Source: Gemmatimonadota bacterium (GTDB lineage: Bacteria; Gemmatimonadota; Gemmatimonadetes; Gemmatimonadales; Gemmatimonadaceae). Taken from it: a stretch of DNA of 64,000 nucleotides. The position numbers and the translations under genes were made by a program. Positions within the stretch are counted from its first letter, which is position 1, and each line of letters starts with the position of its first letter. Shown piece by piece: positions 58,700 to 64,000 of this stretch. Where the stretch lies: NCBI GenBank assembly GCA_021299375.1, contig JAJTGR010000018.1, forward strand, positions 1 to 64,000, read 5' to 3'. The notes under the pieces were generated by a model. The model had not been told where the DNA came from, did no database searches, and was given only the letters and a program-made list of their open reading frames with translations.

Positions 58700-59797
58700 T
58701 CATTCCGGCGACGTTGGCGACTTGAGCGCCGCGAGTTGCTGGTCGATGCGTGCCGGCACGATCAGGCTGTCGGCGATGGCTGCGATGCCTTCCGCCTCGG
58801 CCCACGCGCGTTCGAGTGCTGCCAGCTCGCCCTCCATGGCCCGACGCTCGGCGTCTTCATGCAGCGCCATCTCGAAGGCCAGTCGGGCCGCGGCCGGGAT
58901 GTATTGCAGGTCGCCGGTGTCCCCGAGCGTCTGCCTTGCCCCCCACGCGCGTCGCTGCGTGGCCGCCCAGCGGCCGAAGTGTTCGGGGCCACCGGCGTGT
59001 TCGATGAGCTGCACCCCATCGGCGATGAGGGCCCGGGTTGCCCCGGCCCTGTTCACCCTGGGCAGCATCTGACGAAGCAGCGGCAGTGCCTCTGCGCCGT
59101 GCAACTGCGTGCGGCCGATCTCTCCGTTCGACTTGTGATTCCAATCCGGCATGAAGCGGTCATGCGACACGCGGCGACCGTCGACCACGTCGTAACGCTC
59201 ACTGAACCCGACCTCGACCCCCCACCCCGCGGCGGTCGGGCTCTCGATCAGACGCGGCATGCCGTAGGCCACGAACAGTCCCCCGTCGGGGTGCGGTAAC
59301 GGCCGCGTGGGCACGAGGTGCTGGCTGACGATGGCCCCGCTCAGCGTGAGCACCTGAAAGAGCGGCAACAACGCCAGAACGCCGGCACCGCTCGCAATCG
59401 CTCCACCGGCCAGCAGGCCGATACCGCCGACGGCACCGACCGCGGTCACCGCGTTGCGAAGACGCCGCCGCCCGAACTGGTCCCCATAGCGCCACGCCGC
59501 GAACTCGGGCCGCTGCGGTTCGCCGATGCGCACCAGCTCCGTGCCATCGCGCAACCGCGCCAGACCGATGTGGTCGGTGCTTACCCGCACACGCGTGCCG
59601 CGGAAGGCGCGCTCACCCTGCTCGATGGCCTCCCAGCGCGTCTCGAACGGCGTGAGGTTCCATCGTTCGCAGCGCCGGCACACCACCCACAACCGGCCGC
59701 GCTTCGCGTCGAACGCGATGCGGCGGCCGACCGGGAGCGCCTCGATCGACTCGTTGCTCCCGAGAAACTTCGTGCAGTGGATGCAGGTGGCGTACAT
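58700..59797 (-). CDS. Cys-pair protein with central membrane segment, copy 2
   Basis: This 365-aa protein of unknown function begins MYATCIHCTKFLGSNESIEALPVGRRIAFDAKRGRLWVVCRRCERWNLTPFETRWEAIE. CIHC and CRRC about 35 residues apart look like a zinc ribbon. A central Gly/Ala-rich hydrophobic stretch (AVTAVGAVGGIGLLAGGAIASGAGVLALLPLF) is probably one or two membrane helices. The C-terminus is helical (RLAFEMALHEDAERRAMEGELAALERAWAEAEGIAAIADSL). The next minus-strand gene is a clear paralogue. Confidence 0.78.
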   Translation of the reverse strand: MYATCIHCTKFLGSNESIEALPVGRRIAFDAKRGRLWVVCRRCERWNLTPFETRWEAIEQGERAFRGTRVRVSTDHIGLARLRDGTELVRIGEPQRPEFAAWRYGDQFGRRRLRNAVTAVGAVGGIGLLAGGAIASGAGVLALLPLFQVLTLSGAIVSQHLVPTRPLPHPDGGLFVAYGMPRLIESPTAAGWGVEVGFSERYDVVDGRRVSHDRFMPDWNHKSNGEIGRTQLHGAEALPLLRQMLPRVNRAGATRALIADGVQLIEHAGGPEHFGRWAATQRRAWGARQTLGDTGDLQYIPAAARLAFEMALHEDAERRAMEGELAALERAWAEAEGIAAIADSLIVPARIDQQLAALKSPTSPE

Positions 59798-59832
59798 GAT
59801 GAGTGGCTATCAGCCGAGTGAACGGAAACGAA

Positions 59833-60924
59833 TCAGGCGCGAGCCGATGGCGCGGTGCCCGTTTCGCGCAGCTGCCGTAGCCGCTCCTCCACCGCGGCCG
59901 GCGTGAACATGTCATCGGCGATCTTCGCGATCACCTCGGCGTCCTCCCACGCGCGCTCGAGCGCGGACAGCTCGCCTTCCAAGGCGAGCCGCTCCTGCTC
60001 CTCGTGCAACGCCATCTCGATGGCGAGGCGTTCGCGCGGAGCCAACGTGTGCAGTGTGCCAGGCAACTTGTGCACCATCTTCCGCTTGTTCTTTCCCTCC
60101 CAGACGCTGCCAGTTCCCCACCTCTCGTGGCCTGGCACCCAGCCACTCTGCCGCTGCACGGTGAGCAGCACGGCATAAGGATCGCCCGCTGTCTCGAGCA
60201 ATTCCACGGCCTCCTGTACCTGCTTCGCCGAGCCGCCAAAGCGGTTGACCGTAGGCATGAGCCGCGCGGCAATGCGCATGGCGTCGTCACCCGTGACGAG
60301 ACTCGAGCCCGCCGTGTGCTCGACCCGCAACTGAAGCGGCGCACGGCTGCTGTCGCGCACGAAGGCGCTCATGCGGGCGTGCCGGCGCTGCAGCTCCACC
60401 ACGCGACCGTCGGGCAACGCCACGTGGCCAATGGACGCACTCTGCCGGCCGTGAACGAGGCTGTCCCAGAACTGGCCATTGGCATAGATCCCGGCGAAGC
60501 TACCCACGCTGGCGCCCAAGGCGATGACCCCGCCGATGATGGCCGCAGCACTGCCGACCACCGCCCCGGTGACGAGCAGCTGCCGCCTGCGGCGCGTCCC
60601 GAATTGATCCCCATACCGCCACGCCGCCATCTCGGGACGCTGCGGCGCGCCGATGCGAATGAGGTCCACGCCCTCGCGCAGCCGCGCCAGCCCGATCTGA
60701 TCGGTGCTGACCCGCAGCCGGGTGTCTCGGAACCGACCTTCCATGGCCTCGATGGCTTCCCAGCGCTCATCGAGCGGTGAGAGGTTCCACCGACCGCAGC
60801 CGTGGCAGATCACCCACAGGCGCCCGCGCGCGCTGTCGAAGGCCAGCCTGCTGCCGACCGGGAAGACCTCGAACGCCTCGTTCGTGCCAAGCGATTGGGT
60901 GCAGTGGATGCAGGTCGTGAACAT
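59833..60924 (-). CDS. Cys-pair protein with central membrane segment, copy 1
   Basis: This 363-aa paralogue of the adjacent gene starts MFTTCIHCTQSLGTNEAFEVFPVGSRLAFDSARGRLWVICHGCGRWNLSPLDERWEAIE. The shared layout is CIHC/CHGC, RVSTDQIGLARLREG, RPEMAAWRYGDQFG, a hydrophobic middle (LLVTGAVVGSAAAIIGGVIALGASVG) and a helical C-terminus (RLAIEMALHEEQERLALEGELSALERAWEDAEVIAKIADDM). The ORF track starts nine codons earlier. ATG 60924 has GAGG about 5 nt upstream and aligns with the paralogue. Function is not recognised. Confidence 0.78.
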   Translation of the reverse strand: MFTTCIHCTQSLGTNEAFEVFPVGSRLAFDSARGRLWVICHGCGRWNLSPLDERWEAIEAMEGRFRDTRLRVSTDQIGLARLREGVDLIRIGAPQRPEMAAWRYGDQFGTRRRRQLLVTGAVVGSAAAIIGGVIALGASVGSFAGIYANGQFWDSLVHGRQSASIGHVALPDGRVVELQRRHARMSAFVRDSSRAPLQLRVEHTAGSSLVTGDDAMRIAARLMPTVNRFGGSAKQVQEAVELLETAGDPYAVLLTVQRQSGWVPGHERWGTGSVWEGKNKRKMVHKLPGTLHTLAPRERLAIEMALHEEQERLALEGELSALERAWEDAEVIAKIADDMFTPAAVEERLRQLRETGTAPSARA

Positions 60925-61066
60925 GGCTACCTCGAGGAGCCTCCGACGCACAGTCGCACCGACTCCCTCCGTTGCCGCATATCCCTCGGTGAGCCTCCCG
61001 TGCCCCCCATACGGCGCAGGGCATCCGTAAGTTCCGCCATCGGCACGGGTTAGCTAGCTTTTCCGG

Positions 61067-62251
61067 ATGTCCCAGTCGCCCGTGTACCTGGACCACGCCG
61101 CCACCACGCCGGTGCGCGACGAGGTCATGGCCGCCATGGCCCCGTTTTTCGGCCCGCGTTTCGGCAACCCCAGCAGTGTGCACCGCTGGGGGCGCGACGC
61201 GCGTGTCGCGCTCGACGAGGCCCGCGAGCGGCTTGCGATGTGTCTCGGCGCCCACCCCGACGAGGTCTGCTTCACCTCAGGTGGTACGGAGGGCGACAAC
61301 TTCGCCATCCTCGGCGTGTTCCGCACACTGCGGGCACGGGGACGGCGCGCCGCGATCACGACGCCCATCGAGCACAAGGCGGTGCTGGCGGCGGTGCATC
61401 ACGTCGTGCACGAGGGAGGCGAGGAACGCCTGGTGCGCGTGCACGGCAACGGGCAGGTGGACACGGCGCATTTCGCCGAGTTGCTCGATGCGCAGGTGGC
61501 CATCGCGAGCGCGATGTGGGTGAACAATGAGGTCGGGGTCATTCAGGACGTGCCCGCCCTCGCCGACCAGGCCAAGGCGGCGGGCGCCGTGTTCCACACC
61601 GATGCCGTGCAGGCGTTCGGCAAGGTCGCCATCGACGCCCGTACGCAGCCCTTCGACCTGCTCACGCTGTCCGGGCACAAGATCGGCGCCCCCAAGGGCA
61701 TCGGCGCGCTCTACATCCGTCGCGACACGCCGCTCGAGCCGATGTTGCACGGTGGCTCGCAGGATCGTGGGCGACGGCCGGGCACGGAGAACGTGGCCTT
61801 TGCCGTGGGGCTCGCCACCGCGGCGGAACTGGTGCTCGCCGAGCACGACGCCGAGCAGGCGCGACTCCTCGCGCTGCGCGAGGCGCTCGAACAGGGGCTG
61901 CGCACCCGCATTCCCGATGCGGTCATCCACGGGGCCGGCGCACCGCGCGCGGCGCACATCGTCAACGTGTCCATTCCCGGCACCAACAGCGAGTCGATGC
62001 TGATGGCGCTCGACCTGCGCGGCATCGCCTGCAGCGCCGGTTCGGCGTGCCAGAGCGGCAGCGTCTCGGCGTCGCATGTGCTGAGCGCGATGGGTGTGTC
62101 GCCGGACCTGGCGAACGCCGCCCTGCGCCTCTCCCTCGGCTGCCTCAGTACGCCCGACGATGTCACCCGCACCGTGGACGTGCTGGCGACGCTCGCCGAG
62201 AAGGCGCGCGCCCCGAAGGCCGCGACCGTGTTCGAGATGGTGGAGTTCTGA
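61067..62251 (+). CDS. Cysteine desulfurase, NifS/IscS type
   Basis: This 394-aa PLP enzyme releases sulfur from cysteine as a protein persulfide. PLP Lys lies in LLTLSGHKIGAPKGIGALYIRR and the catalytic Cys in RGIACSAGSACQSGSVSASHVLSAMGV. YLDHAATTPVRDEVMAAM and GTEGDNFAILG are typical. It directly precedes mnmA, so it likely feeds sulfur to tRNA thiolation and perhaps Fe-S assembly. A TAGCTT hexamer lies 6 nt before ATG 61067. Confidence 0.93.
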   Translation: MSQSPVYLDHAATTPVRDEVMAAMAPFFGPRFGNPSSVHRWGRDARVALDEARERLAMCLGAHPDEVCFTSGGTEGDNFAILGVFRTLRARGRRAAITTPIEHKAVLAAVHHVVHEGGEERLVRVHGNGQVDTAHFAELLDAQVAIASAMWVNNEVGVIQDVPALADQAKAAGAVFHTDAVQAFGKVAIDARTQPFDLLTLSGHKIGAPKGIGALYIRRDTPLEPMLHGGSQDRGRRPGTENVAFAVGLATAAELVLAEHDAEQARLLALREALEQGLRTRIPDAVIHGAGAPRAAHIVNVSIPGTNSESMLMALDLRGIACSAGSACQSGSVSASHVLSAMGVSPDLANAALRLSLGCLSTPDDVTRTVDVLATLAEKARAPKAATVFEMVEF

Positions 62252-62255
62252 GCGC

Positions 62256-63404
62256 ATGACGCACGACGCCGCGCTCCAGCCGCAGCCAGGAGACCGCGTG
62301 CTCGTGGCGATGAGTGGCGGCGTGGATTCGAGCGTGGCCGCCGCGTTGCTCGTGGAATCGGGGTGCGACGTGGTCGGCGTGACGATGAAGCTGCACGGCG
62401 ACGGCGCCGACGTGCCTGACCGGCCCTGCTGCTCGCTCGATGCCACCAGCGACGCGCGGCGCGTGTGCGAGACGCTCGGCATTCCGCACTATGTCACCAA
62501 CCTCGTCGACCACTTCGGACACGATGTGCTCGACGACTTCGTGCAGGAGTACGCCCGCGGCCGCACACCCATTCCCTGCGTCCGCTGCAACACGTTCACG
62601 AAGTTCCGCGACCTGCTCGACAAGGCCGACGCCATCGACGCCCGCTGGCTCGCCACGGGGCACTACGCGCGCATGGGTCGTGTGGACGACCACGCGGTGA
62701 TGCGGCGCGGACTCGACCCGGCCAAGGACCAGAGTTACTTCCTGTGGGGCGTCGACCGGTCGGTGCTCGATCGGCTCGTACTGCCCATCGGCGGGCAGAC
62801 CAAGGCCGAGACGCGGGAGATCGCGCGGCGCTTCGGCCTGCGCACGGCGGAGAAGCGCGAGAGCCAGGACATCTGCTTCGTGCCCGACGGCGACCATGTG
62901 CGCGTCATCGCTGAACACCTCGGTGCCGATGCGCCGGCGCTGCAGCCCGGGCCGCTGCGCCTCACGAACGGCGAAGTCGTCGGCGAGCATCAGGGCTTCG
63001 CGCGCTACACGATCGGCCAGCGCAAGGGACTGCCGGGCGGGTTCAGCGAGCCGATGTTCGTGGTGGAGATCGTGCCGAGTGAGCGCGCGGTGGTGATCGG
63101 GCCGCGCGAGGCGCTGCTCGGGCGCGGCCTCGAGGCGCGTGCACTCAACTGGCTCGTCGCGAGAACGCCCGCCGTCGGGGCGACAGTGCAGGTGCAGGTG
63201 CGCAATCGCGCCAAGCCATCGCCGGCCACTCTCGTCCGCCTCGATCAGACGGGCCTCGAACTCGCGCTTGATGAGCCCATTCAGGCCATTGCGCCGGGCC
63301 AGTCGCTGGTGGTCTACGACGGTGACATCGTGCTGGGCGGCGGCGTGATCGAGCGCGGCCTGCACACGTCGCCCACGCGACGACTGCCGATTCTCGCGGC
63401 GTAG
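62256..63404 (+). CDS. mnmA: tRNA-specific 2-thiouridylase
   Basis: MnmA makes 2-thiouridine at the wobble position of Lys, Glu and Gln tRNAs. This 382-aa protein has PP-loop VAMSGGVDSSVAAALLVESG, the first active Cys in RGRTPIPCVRCNTFTKF, ATGHYAR, KDQSYFLWGV and the second Cys in AEKRESQDICFVPDGD. ATG 62256 lies 4 nt after the cysteine desulfurase stop. Glu-tRNA modification is noted because HemA uses Glu-tRNA, but no link is shown. Confidence 0.95.
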   Translation: MTHDAALQPQPGDRVLVAMSGGVDSSVAAALLVESGCDVVGVTMKLHGDGADVPDRPCCSLDATSDARRVCETLGIPHYVTNLVDHFGHDVLDDFVQEYARGRTPIPCVRCNTFTKFRDLLDKADAIDARWLATGHYARMGRVDDHAVMRRGLDPAKDQSYFLWGVDRSVLDRLVLPIGGQTKAETREIARRFGLRTAEKRESQDICFVPDGDHVRVIAEHLGADAPALQPGPLRLTNGEVVGEHQGFARYTIGQRKGLPGGFSEPMFVVEIVPSERAVVIGPREALLGRGLEARALNWLVARTPAVGATVQVQVRNRAKPSPATLVRLDQTGLELALDEPIQAIAPGQSLVVYDGDIVLGGGVIERGLHTSPTRRLPILAA

Positions 63405-63492
63405 CGGGTTTGCCGATCCGCCCTGCGACCGGCGGCTCGATGGCGTGCAGACGCCCCCCACACTCGCCTTCCCTCACCGCAGACGGGTTGCG

Positions 63493-64000
63493 TCAGCAGA
63501 CCAACTCGTCACGCGGCGCCGTAGGCGCCGTCACGACCGCCACGAGCATGTCGCTCGTCACGTTGAGCAGGGTCTTGAACATGTCCGGCAGCGTGTCCAG
63601 CGCAATCATGATGCCCACCGCTTCCACGGGCAGTCCGATGGCCGTGTACACCGGCACCTGCAGCAGTTGCCCGCCGCTGGGGATGCCCGGCGTGCTGAAG
63701 CTGAGCACCACGCCGGCCAGCGCCACGACGGCGAGCTGGCTGTCGGTGAGCGGCAGTCCGTAGAGCTTCGCGGTGAAGAATGCGCCCACCGCCCAGTAGA
63801 TCCCGCTGTTCAGCTTGAACACCGACGCGCACAGCGGCAGCACGAAACCCGTGGCGGTGGTGGGCAGCGTGAGCACGTCGGTGGCGCCCTTCACCATGGC
63901 CGGTAACGACGCCAGGGAACTCCGCGAGCCGATGCCGACCACCTGCGCCGGCAGCGCCGCCCGCGCGAAGTCGCGCACCGACACGCGCCGCGTAAGGGCG
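63493..64000 (-). CDS. Dicarboxylate/amino acid:cation symporter, C-terminal part (runs off window)
   Basis: The frame is open from the window's right edge to a stop at 63493. It reads IGSRSSLASLPAMVKGATDVLTLPTTATGFVLPLCASVFKLNSGIYWAVGAFFTAKLYG, then GVVLSFSTPGIPSGGQLLQVPVY and GIMIALDTLPDMFKTLLNVTSDMLVAVV. These match the substrate-binding core of the DAACS (GltP/DctA) family: SRSS, the M-x-G/T region before the GIP hairpin, and LDxxPDMxxTxxNVxxD. The GTG at 63984 in the ORF track is internal, since codons continue upstream. Substrate is unknown. Confidence 0.85.
   Translation of the reverse strand, partial: ALTRRVSVRDFARAALPAQVVGIGSRSSLASLPAMVKGATDVLTLPTTATGFVLPLCASVFKLNSGIYWAVGAFFTAKLYGLPLTDSQLAVVALAGVVLSFSTPGIPSGGQLLQVPVYTAIGLPVEAVGIMIALDTLPDMFKTLLNVTSDMLVAVVTAPTAPRDELVC

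Noticed and set aside
58432-58725. 97-aa plus-strand ORF after kynB
   Set aside because: It has no Shine-Dalgarno sequence, no conserved-looking domain, and overlaps the 3' end of the Cys-pair gene.

Overview
The window is GC-rich DNA with about 50 tightly packed protein genes. It carries an almost complete purple-bacterial-type (type II) photosynthesis gene cluster (PGC). No other bacterial marker (rRNA, tRNA) is present. Four traits together point to a phototrophic Gemmatimonadota such as a Gemmatimonas species: a C5-pathway hemA next to a proteobacterial-type PGC, a puhA split into two ORFs, two LH1-alpha-like genes behind one beta gene, and unfamiliar flanking genes. The genus assignment is an inference.

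Layout. (1) 1-8495, plus strand: a MacB/LolD-type ABC ATPase followed by six FtsX/MacB-like permeases arranged as three tandem A-B pairs. (2) 8524-12327, minus strand: bchI-bchD-puhE. (3) 12496-18959, plus strand: crtF, then bchC-bchX-bchY-bchZ. (4) 19115-20014, minus strand: bchO. (5) 20203-24025, plus strand: pufB-pufA1-pufA2-pufL-pufM-pufC, with an intercistronic hairpin and a strong terminator. (6) 24136-30515, plus strand: a non-photosynthetic insertion made of a TerY-like vWA protein, a PP2C phosphatase, an atypical kinase and two related membrane proteins of unknown function. (7) 30701-44650, minus strand: one 13-gene run, bchF-bchN-bchB-bchH-bchL-bchM-orf110-acsF-lhaA-puhA(TM part)-puhA(cytoplasmic part)-puhB-puhC. 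(8) 44850-47211, plus strand: the regulators aerR/ppaA and ppsR. (9) 47292-55941, plus strand: bchG, a BCH-family MFS carrier, bchP, then hemA-hemE-hemF-hemY. (10) 55951-56218: a striking 14-bp repeat array in inverted orientation. (11) 56262-63404: housekeeping genes (bshB1-like, kynA, kynB, a tandem pair of unknown Cys-pair proteins, a cysteine desulfurase and mnmA). (12) A dicarboxylate-symporter-type gene runs off the right edge.

How it fits together. HemA, HemE, HemF and HemY supply protoporphyrin. BchI/D/H insert Mg, BchM methylates, AcsF (O2-dependent; no bchE is seen) makes ring E, BchN/B/L and BchX/Y/Z carry out the two dark reductions, BchF and BchC finish the 3-acetyl group, and BchG/BchP add and reduce the tail. 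PufL/M/C with the split PuhA form the reaction centre, PufB with two PufA-type alphas forms the antenna, and LhaA, PuhB, PuhC and PuhE are assembly factors. PpsR and AerR are encoded in the cluster. TGT-N12-ACA palindromes (the known PpsR/CrtJ recognition pattern) lie on the -35 elements or start regions of the crtF/bchI, bchC and bchG promoters, with near matches at bchF/aerR and puf/bchO.

The most unusual items are the split puhA, the two alpha genes, the kinase/phosphatase/vWA insertion inside the PGC, the 14-bp inverted array, and a recurring -10-like hexamer about 6 nt before start codons that suggests leaderless transcripts.
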